In this document: positions 1 through 9,733 of the stretch, piece after piece
Position numbering within the stretch: the first letter of the stretch is position 1
Layout of the letters: every line of letters begins with the position of its first letter
NCBI GenBank assembly: GCA_024707385.1
Contig: JANPZW010000015.1
Coordinates: 724,777 to 788,776, forward strand
Direction of reading: 5' to 3'
Length of the DNA: 64,000 nt
Origin: Cellvibrionaceae bacterium
GTDB lineage: Bacteria; Pseudomonadota; Gammaproteobacteria; Pseudomonadales; Cellvibrionaceae
Notes under the pieces: generated by a model
Database searches by the model: none
Told to the model about the DNA's origin: nothing
What the model saw: the letters and a program-made list of their open reading frames with translations, nothing else
Position numbers and translations under genes: made by a program

Positions 1-108
1 TGGGTTTCCCATCGCGCGCTTTTGCCGGAGGCGCAGTCCATTTACCAGCAGCTCGACCAAAATCCGCAAAATCATTTGCAGGTTTTATTTATCTATCCCC
101 ATTCATAA
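1..108 (+). CDS. C-terminal fragment of a probable dehydrogenase-type protein
   Basis: An open frame enters from the left edge and stops at TAA 106-108, leaving 35 residues that end in HLQVLFIYPHS. Only the tail is present, so function cannot be read from motifs. It ends 12 bases before the QueD-like gene and is on the same strand, so the two probably share an operon. In related bacteria I recall a zinc-type alcohol dehydrogenase next to this QueD/RibA/CDP-alcohol set, and the tail is compatible with that, but this is a guess from context. Confidence 0.5.
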   Translation, partial: WVSHRALLPEAQSIYQQLDQNPQNHLQVLFIYPHS

Positions 109-120
109 CCGGATTTATTT

Positions 121-501
121 ATGTACACACTGGCCGTCACCCGCGATTTTATTGCCCGCCACTTTTTGATTGGCGGCGATTGGGGCGCGGAAAATTTCCC
201 CCACGCCCACCACTATGTGACCGAAGTGAGTATCGAGGGCACAAAACTCGACCGCCACGGTTATCTGGTGGATATAGTCGATGTGGAAGCGGAACTTGGC
301 AAAATTGTGGATTATTTTCGTGATGCGCTGCTCAATGACAAAGAGGAATTCGCCGGTCTCAATCCGAGCATCGAACACTTCAGCCGGATAATCTGTGAAA
401 AACTGGCGGCTGCCATCAAGCCCGCCGAGGGCGCCCGTGCCATCACGGTGAAACTATGGGAAAACGCCACCTGCTGGGCGGCTTATCGACACGAACTTTG
501 A
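121..501 (+). CDS. 6-pyruvoyl-tetrahydropterin synthase / QueD-like protein lacking the usual catalytic Cys
   Basis: The 126-residue protein has the size and fold signature of the PTPS/QueD family, which acts on dihydroneopterin triphosphate in pterin and queuosine synthesis. Visible zinc ligands are His14 (RDFIARHF), His28 and His30 (PHAHHY); a C-terminal Glu sits in KLWENATCW. In Escherichia coli QueD the first motif is C-x3-H-G-H; here the Cys position is Glu24 (ENFPHAH), so classical 6-carboxy-tetrahydropterin chemistry is doubtful. The ATG follows the previous stop by 12 bases. Neighbouring RibA also uses GTP, which suggests a joint but unassigned pterin/flavin-derived pathway. Confidence 0.85.
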   Translation: MYTLAVTRDFIARHFLIGGDWGAENFPHAHHYVTEVSIEGTKLDRHGYLVDIVDVEAELGKIVDYFRDALLNDKEEFAGLNPSIEHFSRIICEKLAAAIKPAEGARAITVKLWENATCWAAYRHEL

Positions 502-505
502 TGGC

Positions 506-1570
506 TTAATTCTGGCGCCCCACCCAAACGTCATCACCGCGCCAAAAACAAATAGCGCCGCCGCCGAGCAGCGTTATCCAACTGCACAGCAATAACAGAG
601 CGATATTCCCCGCGGACAAGGATGTCCAGGTCAAAGTGCTGACCAGCAAAAAAGCAGCCGATGCAGTGCGGGCGCCTGCGCCGGCGACAATCAAAATCCC
701 CAACAAAAGCATCAGCGTCGACAATTCACCCCAAATAATTCCACCAACAATCAACAGCCCGACGCATATACGCAGCGCGGGAATAAAAAATTGTTGGCCG
801 AAATAACCAGTGCACGGAAAAAACGCCGATTCGTTTTTCAGCCTGCCGGAAACCGCCAGCCAATCAACCAAAAATCCTGCGAGTATCGGAATCATAAAAG
901 CCACACCCAATACCCGGGTGACCTCGGCGGGGAAAACCGGAAATAAAACGAAGGCAACAAAACCCATTTGAAGGCCAGCTAAAGTGCGGCGCAAAACACT
1001 GGGGGGTAGGGGATAAACCGACAGTTGTCGCCGACGGCGCCAATGAAGCCCGCCGATAAAAATATAATAAGCCGCGCTGACCGCAAGAAAACTCCAATGG
1101 AATTTGCCGAGAGTAACCGCCAGCAGCGGTGCCACCAGAAGCCCGAGGGCGTCCATCTCCGTATCCAGTTCTCGCCCGAGCAAACTGGTCCTGCCACTGC
1201 GGCGGGCGACCCAGCCATCGGTACGGTCCAATACCGCCGCAATGCTGTACAAAATCCCCGGCATCCAAGCGGCCACACCTATTGGCGACTGAAATAAAAA
1301 TCCGCCAGTCAGCGCAATCAAACCGCCGCGCAGCAATGTCAATCGATTGGCCCAACCGAAATCACTGTAACAAGGAATTGTCATCTCCAGACGGTTTAAA
1401 TCTCTGCGCCACCAGGTTTGCAACCAACAATAAATCCACAAAGCGCCGGCGAGAAAAAACCACAGCACCGGACTGACGCCCGATTGTAAAAACGCCAAAA
1501 ACAGAGCGCCAGCGCCTAACACGCCGGCGCTCCAAGCGCCTATGAATTGAAGTTCTCGTTGCAAACGCAT
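506..1570 (-). CDS. CDP-alcohol phosphatidyltransferase family membrane protein
   Basis: The 354-residue multi-spanning protein carries the full CDP-alcohol phosphotransferase signature: D115-x2-D118-G-x2-A122-R, then G132-x3-D136-x3-D140 (DRTDGWVARR ... GRELDTEMD). This family transfers a phosphoalcohol from a CDP-linked donor to an acceptor alcohol in the membrane, binding two metal ions through the four Asp. The rest is hydrophobic, with about eight candidate membrane segments, longer than minimal members (~200 residues). It lies tail to tail with the QueD-like gene (4 bases between the stops) and downstream of RibA on the same strand. Donor and acceptor cannot be predicted. Confidence 0.9.
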   Translation of the reverse strand: MRLQRELQFIGAWSAGVLGAGALFLAFLQSGVSPVLWFFLAGALWIYCWLQTWWRRDLNRLEMTIPCYSDFGWANRLTLLRGGLIALTGGFLFQSPIGVAAWMPGILYSIAAVLDRTDGWVARRSGRTSLLGRELDTEMDALGLLVAPLLAVTLGKFHWSFLAVSAAYYIFIGGLHWRRRRQLSVYPLPPSVLRRTLAGLQMGFVAFVLFPVFPAEVTRVLGVAFMIPILAGFLVDWLAVSGRLKNESAFFPCTGYFGQQFFIPALRICVGLLIVGGIIWGELSTLMLLLGILIVAGAGARTASAAFLLVSTLTWTSLSAGNIALLLLCSWITLLGGGAICFWRGDDVWVGRQN

Positions 1571-1645
1571 CGGTACCCCGGAGACACGAAAGGACTCAAG
1601 CCTAAACGCAATCCCCGAATAAAAACAATGCGCAATTAAAAGCCA

Positions 1646-2647
1646 TTAGGCGGGCTCGACGTATGGCTCCGCAGCGCGGCGGATTGAAGTGGGTATGCCT
1701 GGCAATAAATGGTTCATCCGGACGGCCTTAGTTGTCAGGTAATCCTGATTTTCCCGGTTCAGGCCGACTTCGATTGGAACGCGCGCGGTAACGGGTACAC
1801 CTTCGTTGGCAAGCGCATGGATTTTTTCCGGATTGTTGGTCAGCAGGCGCACGGATTTGATTTTGAGATCGCGCAGAATCGCCGCCGCCAGCCAATAACG
1901 GCGTTCATCGGCACCGTGACCGAGCATCAAATTGGCGTCCACCGTATCGTATCCCTGGTCCTGCAAATTGTAAGCACGCAGTTTTTGCTCCAAACCTATG
2001 CCGCGCCCCTCCTGTCGCAAATAGATAACAACGCCACGGCCAGCGCGGGCAACCAAGGCCAAGGCGCGATTTAACTGCTCACCGCAATCACAGCGCAAAG
2101 ATCCCATTACATCGCCGGTAAAACATTCGGAATGTACGCGGGCCAGCACGTCCTCGCCGGCGACCGCGCCGTAAACAAATGCGAGATGCTCCTTGTCATC
2201 TTCCGTATTCAGGTAATGATAGAGATGGAAATCGCCGTGCCGGGTGGGAATACGGGCGAACGTGGTACGAGTGATCGAATGTTGAGTCATAGTGTCCGCT
2301 GCAAAAAATGAATGTAGGTCAGGCGTCTTCAACCTGTGCTGATGCGGATGCTGGCTTGGTAAAAAACCGAGCGCAAGAACGCTGCGTGGGCGGTAAGTGA
2401 ACTGCAAGATCAGAATCAATCCCGCACCGCTCAAGATCGCGCAATACTCCACCAAACCATTGCCGATGCCGCGCTGATCGATAAGGTAAGCCGCAGCGAG
2501 ACTCAGCGATGTCCAACCGACAAAAGATAATGCCTGCCGGTCAGCAGGGGAAAGCTCCGCCCCAGGCCACAAGACATGCAAATGGCGATTTTTCTGCAAC
2601 GCCAGCGCGACAAAACCTATGTATACCAACAAGGTTGCCAGCAACAT
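1646..2647 (-). CDS. ribA: DUF3325 membrane domain in frame with GTP cyclohydrolase II (RibA)
   Basis: One open frame of 333 codons holds two units. Residues 1-88 form a DUF3325 protein with hydrophobic segments, ending near TYRPR. Residues 120-333 are GTP cyclohydrolase II, which opens GTP to the first riboflavin precursor: zinc cysteines in ECFTGDVMGSLRCDC and the RQEGRGIGLEQK loop are intact. RibA has its own ATG (Met120, 2290-2288) and from there is 214 residues, a normal length, so it may be made separately; no strong ribosome site precedes it. About 30 linker codons join the units with no stop. DUF3325 normally follows PepSY as its own gene, as it does here (its start touches the PepSY stop). 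Confidence 0.85.
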   Translation of the reverse strand: MLLATLLVYIGFVALALQKNRHLHVLWPGAELSPADRQALSFVGWTSLSLAAAYLIDQRGIGNGLVEYCAILSGAGLILILQFTYRPRSVLALGFLPSQHPHQHRLKTPDLHSFFAADTMTQHSITRTTFARIPTRHGDFHLYHYLNTEDDKEHLAFVYGAVAGEDVLARVHSECFTGDVMGSLRCDCGEQLNRALALVARAGRGVVIYLRQEGRGIGLEQKLRAYNLQDQGYDTVDANLMLGHGADERRYWLAAAILRDLKIKSVRLLTNNPEKIHALANEGVPVTARVPIEVGLNRENQDYLTTKAVRMNHLLPGIPTSIRRAAEPYVEPA

Positions 2648-4242
2648 CAGGCATTCGCCTCCCGCGCGATTCCGGGAATGACGCCGTGAGTGGTAGCAGT
2701 CGCCGGCTTTGCGCGGCGCTGCAGATGAATGGCAATGGCGGCAAATATACCGGCTGCTGCGATGCAGGTGAGATCAAATCCGGCAAATGCCCAATCACCC
2801 GCTGCCAAACTCTGATTGAGGCCGCGTTCGGTGGTCAATGCATTCACCAACGGCAACAGCAAAAATGCCGCAGCGGCGAGAGTCCATTGTTCAATCCAGG
2901 CGCGTGCAATCGGGCGGATTAACGGATACAGCAGCGCCAGCAACCAGACGCTGAACATAATATTGGCCTCCCAATCGACACGGCTCGGCAAATTTAAAGG
3001 CAGTAGGCGATTGGCAAGAAAATAAGCGGCTATGGCGATATGCAGGCCGGCAATGGTGCCCACGTTCAAACCTTCCACCAGACGAAAACCAAGATCCGGC
3101 CCGGATTTTTGTTTGATCTGTTTGGGCCGGCGTTTGACCACCCATAAAATCAGCCCGCTGGCGATAATGATGGCGCCGGCCAGGCCGGACAGAAAATACA
3201 GCCAGCGCAGCGTCCAGCCGGCGAACAAACTTTCGTGCAGGCCGAGCAGGGTTTCATAAATATTGCGCGGCGCCACACCGCTTGCTGGCTGCTCGGAAAG
3301 CAACTCACCTGTGGTGCCATTGAAAATCAACTCATCGGTAGAGCGCAGAGGCGATTCCATATTTCGGCTGACGCGCACTCGGGCGTTGGCATCTCCCGGA
3401 TAGATCACCTCCACAGTACTGACCTGATTTTGTCCCCAGCGCTCATCCAAAACCGCAACCAGGTTGTTTAAATCAATCAAGGGCACAGCGGTGCCGAAGG
3501 GTTCAACCAGCAAGTCTTCACGGCCCGCCAATTCATTGTTGAATTCCTGGCGATGTTTTTCGCCGAAACCGTAATTGCTGCCGAGGATGCTGGAAAACAA
3601 GGTAAAAACTAAAAATATCAAGCCGCTGTAAGTAATCATAAGAAAAAACGGCAGGGTGAGAACCGCCAATACAGCGTGCAGATCGAGCCATGAGCGCTGG
3701 CCTTTTCCGGGTCGGAACGTGAAAAAATCCGCGAATATTTTTTTGTGCGTAATCACGCCGCTGACAATCGCCACCAACATAAACATGCTGCAAATACCGA
3801 TCAGCCAATCGCTGACGGAGCGGGGCATGTAGTGCAAGGCGTAATGCATTTTATAAAGCAATTGACCGCCGCCCGTGGCGCGCGCTTCCAGGGGCGCTGC
3901 TGTGGCGGGATCGAGATATTCCTCCGTGCGTTTACCGCGCTTGCCATTTACTGGCGGCTCTTCCGAGCGAATGCGTAAATGTGGCGTGTCGCGGTTGGTG
4001 GTGAGATAAACCGTCCAGCGCTCGGCGTCCTGCGCGCGTGCTTGTAAGCGCGCTTGCGCAGCGCTGAGCTGTTGTGCTACCGAGGCCGTTTGCACTGGCG
4101 CTTCCGGCTTCATCCATTGGTCGATTTCACCATCAAAGCGTCCGAGATTACCGGTGACAAAAACAAAAAATAAAACCCAGCCCACTACCAGTCCGGTCCA
4201 GGTGTGCAACCAGGCCATGGATTGACGGAAACCGTTTTTCAT
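2647..4242 (-). CDS. PepSY domain transmembrane protein
   Basis: The 531-residue inner-membrane protein has the PepSY-associated TM layout: N-terminal helix (SMAWLHTWTGLVVGWVLFF), a periplasmic PepSY stretch, paired TM helices around residues 140-220, a second soluble domain, then several C-terminal helices. I chose ATG 4242 because GAGGGA lies 8 bases upstream; an in-frame TTG at 4257 would add five residues. Members of this family sit beside TonB-dependent receptors and are often iron regulated; some act as ferric-siderophore or flavin-linked reductases. It follows DUF3649 by 18 bases and overlaps DUF3325, the usual three-gene order. Confidence 0.9.
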   Translation of the reverse strand: MKNGFRQSMAWLHTWTGLVVGWVLFFVFVTGNLGRFDGEIDQWMKPEAPVQTASVAQQLSAAQARLQARAQDAERWTVYLTTNRDTPHLRIRSEEPPVNGKRGKRTEEYLDPATAAPLEARATGGGQLLYKMHYALHYMPRSVSDWLIGICSMFMLVAIVSGVITHKKIFADFFTFRPGKGQRSWLDLHAVLAVLTLPFFLMITYSGLIFLVFTLFSSILGSNYGFGEKHRQEFNNELAGREDLLVEPFGTAVPLIDLNNLVAVLDERWGQNQVSTVEVIYPGDANARVRVSRNMESPLRSTDELIFNGTTGELLSEQPASGVAPRNIYETLLGLHESLFAGWTLRWLYFLSGLAGAIIIASGLILWVVKRRPKQIKQKSGPDLGFRLVEGLNVGTIAGLHIAIAAYFLANRLLPLNLPSRVDWEANIMFSVWLLALLYPLIRPIARAWIEQWTLAAAAFLLLPLVNALTTERGLNQSLAAGDWAFAGFDLTCIAAAGIFAAIAIHLQRRAKPATATTHGVIPGIAREANA

Positions 4243-4260
4243 AAATAGATCCCTCAACGC

Positions 4261-4560
4261 TCAGACCAGAAATAACACCAGCGCCAGCAATATCAAAGTG
4301 CCTGCGACGCCTATCAGTAAAGTGCGAAAACTTTTTACGGAAAATACCCAAATGATCGCGGTGGCGTAGAGCGCAAAGCTCGCCAGAACGGCGCTCATCA
4401 CTAGGCTGCCTCTAGGCAACGGCAGTATCTGCGTCAGCAAAATTCCCACTGCCAATGCAAATAGGTAACCACCCAATACGGCGATTAATATTCTGCCGAA
4501 GACTTGCCAACGGTAAAGCGCTAGCTCCTGGCCGGCATTCTTGGAAGCGCTTTTGCTCAT
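4261..4560 (-). CDS. DUF3649 small membrane protein
   Basis: The 99-residue protein has a short polar N-terminus and three hydrophobic segments (around residues 20-42, 53-73 and 79-98). It fits DUF3649, an uncharacterised family found immediately upstream of PepSY and DUF3325 genes in operons linked to TonB-dependent uptake. It is the first gene of the minus-strand operon and the divergent neighbour of the TonB-dependent receptor at 5034, supporting a shared role in uptake or reductive release of a ligand. Confidence 0.8.
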   Translation of the reverse strand: MSKSASKNAGQELALYRWQVFGRILIAVLGGYLFALAVGILLTQILPLPRGSLVMSAVLASFALYATAIIWVFSVKSFRTLLIGVAGTLILLALVLFLV

Positions 4561-4722
4561 GAGTGTTTACTCGTCAGTCGAGATGGGGCGGCATTAGTCA
4601 TATACAAGGAATGAAGAAGCGCTGATTGCAATATGCGGGCCATCGGAAAACTGTCCCGATAGGCCCGGCAAATCCTCAATAACTGGCGTTTGCATGCGCC
4701 ATGCGAAGGAAAAGCGCTGATG

Positions 4723-4748
4723 AAAACCCAACAGCATTGTTGGGTTTT
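4723..4748. terminator. Perfect 11-bp hairpin in the DUF3649 / receptor intergenic region
   Basis: Bases 4723-4733 (AAAACCCAACA) and 4738-4748 (TGTTGGGTTTT) are perfectly complementary around a GCAT loop. The flanking A and T runs would make it a bidirectional rho-independent terminator. Neither neighbour ends here: DUF3649 starts at 4560 on the minus strand and the receptor at 5034 on the plus strand. It may therefore attenuate the leader of the PepSY operon or end a small transcript. The rest of 4561-5033 holds the divergent promoters; I saw no convincing gene. Confidence 0.55.
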
Positions 4749-5033
4749 CTCTAGTGCGCGAATAGCAAATGTCGGACATTCCCCGGCCATCAACGTTTGT
4801 CACCTTCCTTTCTTTTGCTCCAGTGCAATTAGGGCACTGGCATCAGAACAGTGAATCTGGAGTGTTCGCATCAGCCGGCTTCTACAGAAAGCTGGAAGCG
4901 TGAGTTAGTACAGGAGCAAGCTCTTTCAATCGTGGAAATTAGGTTTATTCATCCACAAAAAAAATCCTGGAGTATTTTTTGCTCAAGGCCTCGCCACGAA
5001 TTGCCTGATTAAATTTCACCTTGGGGTTTTACC

Positions 5034-7707
5034 ATGTCGCATCAATACCGCCGCCCTGCGAAATTGCATTCGCGCGCGCTTTTTTCTTATCGCTTGTTAA
5101 GTTCCGGCTTGTTTTTGCTTGTCACCTCCGCCTATGCCGCGGACGGTACTGTGCAATTGGCTGCAGTGGCGCCTCCCGCCAACATCGTGGAAACCGTTAT
5201 TGTCCAGGGAGCGGTGGTTTTATCACGCAACCGGCTTGAGTCACTGCAGGATGTGCCGCTGTCGATTTCGGTGGTACCCGGTGAAGAATTGGAGCGTCTG
5301 CACGCCTCCGATCTCGGCGCCATCACCAAACGGGCGGCGAATATTTCCTGGAACCAGGGCAACCAGCGCACCAGCAGCGTCTCCATTCGCGGCGTCGGCA
5401 AAGTGGGGCAGACCGAAGCGCAGGACCCCAGTGTCGGCATCATCGTCGACGGCGTGAGTTATGCCTATAACCCCATGTCATCGAGTTACAACTTTGTTGA
5501 TGTCGAAGCGGTGGAAGTAACCCGCGGTCCACAGGGCACTCTGATGGGGAAAAAGCGCCAGCCTCGGCGTGGTGAACATCCGCACCCGCCGTCCATCGTT
5601 TGAATCCAGTGCGGATTATTCCGTGCTTTTCGGCGAGGACGATACGTTAGTCGGTTGGTTTGCCGGCGGTGGCGGAATCGTCGATGATCTACTCGCTTGG
5701 CGCACGACCTTGGCATTTGAGAAAGGCGCCGGAGACATTGAGAACCGCTACAACCCTGACAACACTTATCAAAACAAGGATAGGGTCTCGGGGAGGGTTC
5801 AGTTTCTTTTGACACCGACGGAGAATTTCTCCGCGCGCCTTGCAGTGGACGCGCAACCCCGCGGCGGCGAAAACACCAACGGCAGAACTTTTTATACACC
5901 GACACCGCAATATTATGCCGACGGCGTTACCCCGGTCAGGCTCGGCAGTGATGCTTCCACCCGGTTGGCGCGCCGCTGGTTTACCCAAAAAGACAGCTAC
6001 AGTTACGAAGATAATTATCTCCACGGCAACGGCGACGGCACTCTTTATAACGACGCGCAGCAACCGGTGGTGACGGGCACCAACGGCCGCGCATTGGAGT
6101 TGAACTGGTCGGTGGGAAATTACGATCTTTTCTCTCTCACCGCCTATCGCGATTATCACTTCAATGCACACAACAATGACGAAGGCACGCCATTTGATAT
6201 TCAGCGCAGCTCCGGTCAGGAAATTTATTACTCGCAGTACAGTCAGGAATTCCGCGTAAGTTCGGAAATCGAAAATCTGGTGGATTACCAGGCGGGCTTG
6301 TATTTCCTGAATACCGAAACGGATATCCGTCGCAATGTCATTCTCGGAGCCGACGCCGGCGCCTGGTTTGCAACCAACGCCCAATATAACGCGCTGGACG
6401 CCGACGGCAACGGGCGTTACCTGCTGCAGAACAGCTTGGATAAAGTCTGGAAAAATGAAAACCTGCAAGAGGTGGAAAACAAAAGCGCTGCAATTTTCGC
6501 GCAGGCAAATTGGCATCTTACCGACGATCTGACCGTCACCACCGGTGTGCGCTTTACCCGTGAGGATCGCAGAAATCCCGGCAGCAGCCTGATTTTTGAT
6601 AATGGCAATGGCGCCGAGCTCAATGCTTATGCAGTCAACGGCGTACGCCTCGGAGGATTCGACACCCTCGGGAATGGCGCACTGGCGGATACCGCTGTCG
6701 CAGATCCGGCGCAGGTGGCAGTCGCCGATTTTGTTGCGCAGAAATATTTCAATGTACCTACTTATGATGAATTGACGATCACTCAGAAACAGCAGGTTGG
6801 CCACGCCAAAGCCATTCGGCAGACGCGCCTGGGTGTGCTGTGGAATTATGCAGAGCCCGAACCTTACAAAGATACCCAGCCCGCCTGGGTGCTCAGCCCC
6901 AGTTACCGGATCAACGATGAACTCACTACCTATCTTTCCTGGCAGTACGGTGAAAAAGCGGGTATTTCCCAACAGGTGAATGGCCTGTCCTATCTGGCGA
7001 AGGCGGAAAAGAATAACGCCCTGGAGTGGGGCCTTAAAAGTGTTTTGCTCGATAATACGCTGACACTTAACTTCGATATCTTTTATACCGACATCAAGGA
7101 TTATCAGCAGGCGGTGCAGGTGTACGACGAATACACCACCACTCAGCTCAGCGATGGTACGAACTACTACACCTCAACCACCGGCAATGCGCCAAAAGTA
7201 GAGGTGAAGGGGGTGGAAGTAGACGGCGTTTATTCCGGAATTCCCTATATCACTTTGAGATTCGCCGGCGCCTATAACGACGCTAGCTACAAAGAATTTC
7301 AATATTCAGCTCTGCCGCCGGAACTCAATACGCCGGAAATCAGCGACGACATTCCATATTACGACGTCTCCGGTAAAACCCTTGCCGGCGCGCCAAAATA
7401 CGCGGTCAATCTCGGTGCAGATTTCCGTATACCCGTATCCGACCAGTTTTTGTTTCACTCAAGCGCCAACTGGGCATTCACCAGCAAGTTCAATTCGGAC
7501 AATACACTGTCGAGCTACGGCTGGATCCCCTCCGGCAGCCTTGTGGACTTTGCGATAGGACTGGGCACCGAAGACGAGCGTTTTGATGTCAGCCTGATTC
7601 TCAAAAATGCGCTTGACGACGACCGCCCGCTGGCACGAACCTGGAACAGTTATACGCCCGCAATTTCGCGCTGGATCGGCTTGAGTTTTACCGGCAAATT
7701 ATTCTAG
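5034..7707 (+). CDS. TonB-dependent receptor (one frameshift)
   Basis: An outer-membrane receptor of about 890 residues, split near 5550-5556. The first 189-codon frame has a signal peptide and the plug domain (DVPLSISVVPGEEL, SVSIRGVGK, VEVTRGPQGTLMGK); the second starts with VVNIRTRRPSFES and runs through the barrel to the terminal aromatic residue (SFTGKLF). Dropping one base after the AAAAA run restores NASLGVVNIRT, so this is one gene. The protein is clearly paralogous to the receptor at 48458-51238. Family knowledge: active uptake of siderophores, sulfate esters or other scarce ligands. The sulfatase and arylsulfotransferase genes nearby point to an organosulfur ligand (inference). Confidence 0.9.
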
Positions 7708-7849
7708 AAGCCATCTCAAAAATGCCGGCGCTTGCCAGATCAGGCGTCGGTAGCTGGCCGATTTGATCGTATTGAATGCCAACCCGCTCGCCGATACTAC
7801 CAATACGCGACAGATCGAATCGGTTTGGATTGGAGGAAAAAAGTAAACT

Positions 7850-7877
7850 AAAAAAAACCCGCGGAGCACTCCGCGGG
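7850..7877 (-). terminator. Rho-independent terminator of the haloperoxidase-like gene
   Basis: CCCGCGGAG and CTCCGCGGG (7858-7877) pair perfectly around two bases; on the minus strand the hairpin is followed by a run of T from the A tract at 7850-7857. It lies 27 bases past the stop of the gene at 7904 and may also stop the convergent receptor transcript. Confidence 0.75.
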
Positions 7878-7903
7878 AAAAAGGGTGTATGTCCTTCTCA
7901 GGG

Positions 7904-9733
7904 TCAGACCTTAATTTCAGTTCCGTCAAATTTCGTAAACGAGAATCCTTTAAAGGTTTCGTTATAGGTGGGACGGTAGTCTTGCAATACGCTAATCGCC
8001 AAGGCTTCGCCCAGGGCATGTGATGCGGATATATCGGCGCGAGTGTGGAAACCGTTAAAGTTGCGGCCGAATCCGATATTGTTCACCAGCTTATTCAATT
8101 CACCACCCACCGTTAAAGGCTCGCCTTCCCACGGAATGAGTTTTGTCGGGTCAGATGGATCCACTTGTACGGGATTGGGAATCACGTAGGTCTCATCAAA
8201 CCACGCTTTCAGCAAAGTTACCGGCGTGGCGGCGGAGATGGTTGCACCGCTGGGATAACCGGGATGTGTTGGTGCGCCCACGTTGCTGGCCAGCGGCAAC
8301 AGATAACTGCCAAATTCCGCAAAGGTGCGCGCCACAGCATCCGAATTGAGAATATCCCGATGAATTGGATAGTCAGCACCGTTAGCCAGGACTTTGTGCA
8401 CCAAACCGCCGTAGTCCTCCGGTCGCAAACGGCGATCGACATACCAGTTTTGATAGTAGGAGGTTTTAATGGCCAATGATGCCGCAAGGGCAATTAACCC
8501 CTGGATAAAGCTGCTGGAAAATGACGACCCGGCCGATTGCGCTGTCGAGTTGACGTAGGGGTTGGCCGGATTTAAAGGCGCGCCAATACCACCGGCGAGA
8601 GGATTATCCGCCGCAGGTGCTGCTAACAGAATTTGCAGCGCGTGCAGATAAGTGGGACCGGAACTGCGCGCTACCCATGCTAAGTCCCGCCCATTAATGA
8701 CATGCCGCCGACCACTTTCGGTCGTAATCGCTCTACCGGTGTCTATGCCATTGCGGATTGCCAGCCATTCTTCATATGTTGTGCCGAAACTTTCTCCCGC
8801 AGTTTGTATGGGACGCAATTGCGCTTGCGCGGGAAAGGTTCCCCATGCCGGCACGGGGCGCAATAAAAACTGCGAAATATAGGGGCCTTTCAAGGTTTCT
8901 GGCGGCACCACGTATTTTCCCTTTCTGCCACTACGGTCTGCCTGATAATCCACATATAGCGCGGTGCTGCGAAAGAGCGTCTGCGGCGTCACTTTGCCGC
9001 CTACTTTTTGACCGCGATAATCCGGTAGCCGGTTCAACTCCTCGACCGCTGCCAACACCAGCGGATGGTTGGCGTCGTCGTGATATTCACTGAAAGGTAC
9101 ATCGCGCAGCAGCGCCTGCCAATAAATCTCAATATGCTCCGCAGCCAAGGCTGCGCTGTCCAACCGCTCCGCCACAGGAATGGCGAGTTGGGCATTGGCA
9201 GTTCCAATCAGTGCCGTTGTCAAAGGACCTTGTGGATCGGCGAGCGGGCGCGTGCCACCCAGAATAACTTTCTCAAAATCCTCGTGTTTGCGTGAACGCA
9301 ATGCTTTCAAAAAGGATGCGTAGGAATTTGGATCTACATGACCATTCGCATCATGTTTGAGTCCTTTGGTGGAAGTGCCGATTTTATTGGGATAACGCGC
9401 TTCATCGCCGTTATTTGGGTGGGGCGGAATATCTTTCGCATACTGTTTTGCTGCGGAGTCAACGCGCGCTTTGTAGGACTTTTTCGCAAGCGTTTTTGCG
9501 TGCAAGGTCCCGTATTGGTCATCACGATGTAAATGTGTGTGATCCTTGCCAGGATGAGCCAATTTCTCTTGAGGCTCATGTGCGCTCGCTGAGTTGCTCA
9601 GCAGGGGCGACGCAAGGCCTGCAGCGGTCAGTGCTCCGGCTTTGCCGAGTATCGAGCGACGGCTGACACTGCTGGAGTGTTCGGTCGCATTTTCTGCAGG
9701 TTTATCAGCGTGTTCAGGAACGGTGATCGACAT
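7904..9733 (-). CDS. Exported vanadium haloperoxidase / PAP2-like protein missing the PSGH histidine
   Basis: A 609-residue protein from ATG 9733, preceded by a GGAG ribosome site. Residues ~23-45 carry a twin-arginine signal (SRRSILGKAGALTAAG), so it should be exported folded. The C-terminal half matches vanadium-dependent haloperoxidases and PAP2 phosphatases: RRLRPEDYGG, HPGYPSGATISAA and GFHTRADISASHALGEA. Family members read PSGHAT at the second motif; here His is absent (PSGAT), which looks like loss of one codon. That His is the acid-base residue, so activity is questionable. Last gene of the exported-enzyme run 13841-7904. Confidence 0.8.
   Translation of the reverse strand: MSITVPEHADKPAENATEHSSSVSRRSILGKAGALTAAGLASPLLSNSASAHEPQEKLAHPGKDHTHLHRDDQYGTLHAKTLAKKSYKARVDSAAKQYAKDIPPHPNNGDEARYPNKIGTSTKGLKHDANGHVDPNSYASFLKALRSRKHEDFEKVILGGTRPLADPQGPLTTALIGTANAQLAIPVAERLDSAALAAEHIEIYWQALLRDVPFSEYHDDANHPLVLAAVEELNRLPDYRGQKVGGKVTPQTLFRSTALYVDYQADRSGRKGKYVVPPETLKGPYISQFLLRPVPAWGTFPAQAQLRPIQTAGESFGTTYEEWLAIRNGIDTGRAITTESGRRHVINGRDLAWVARSSGPTYLHALQILLAAPAADNPLAGGIGAPLNPANPYVNSTAQSAGSSFSSSFIQGLIALAASLAIKTSYYQNWYVDRRLRPEDYGGLVHKVLANGADYPIHRDILNSDAVARTFAEFGSYLLPLASNVGAPTHPGYPSGATISAATPVTLLKAWFDETYVIPNPVQVDPSDPTKLIPWEGEPLTVGGELNKLVNNIGFGRNFNGFHTRADISASHALGEALAISVLQDYRPTYNETFKGFSFTKFDGTEIKV

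Noticed and set aside
4557..4803. Two overlapping minus-strand frames of 69-78 codons upstream of DUF3649
   Set aside because: They cross a terminator-like hairpin, lack ribosome sites and have no family features.
5689..6972. 427-codon open frame antisense to the TonB-dependent receptor
   Set aside because: Lies wholly inside a well-supported receptor gene, has no recognisable domain, and long antisense frames are expected in GC-biased codons.
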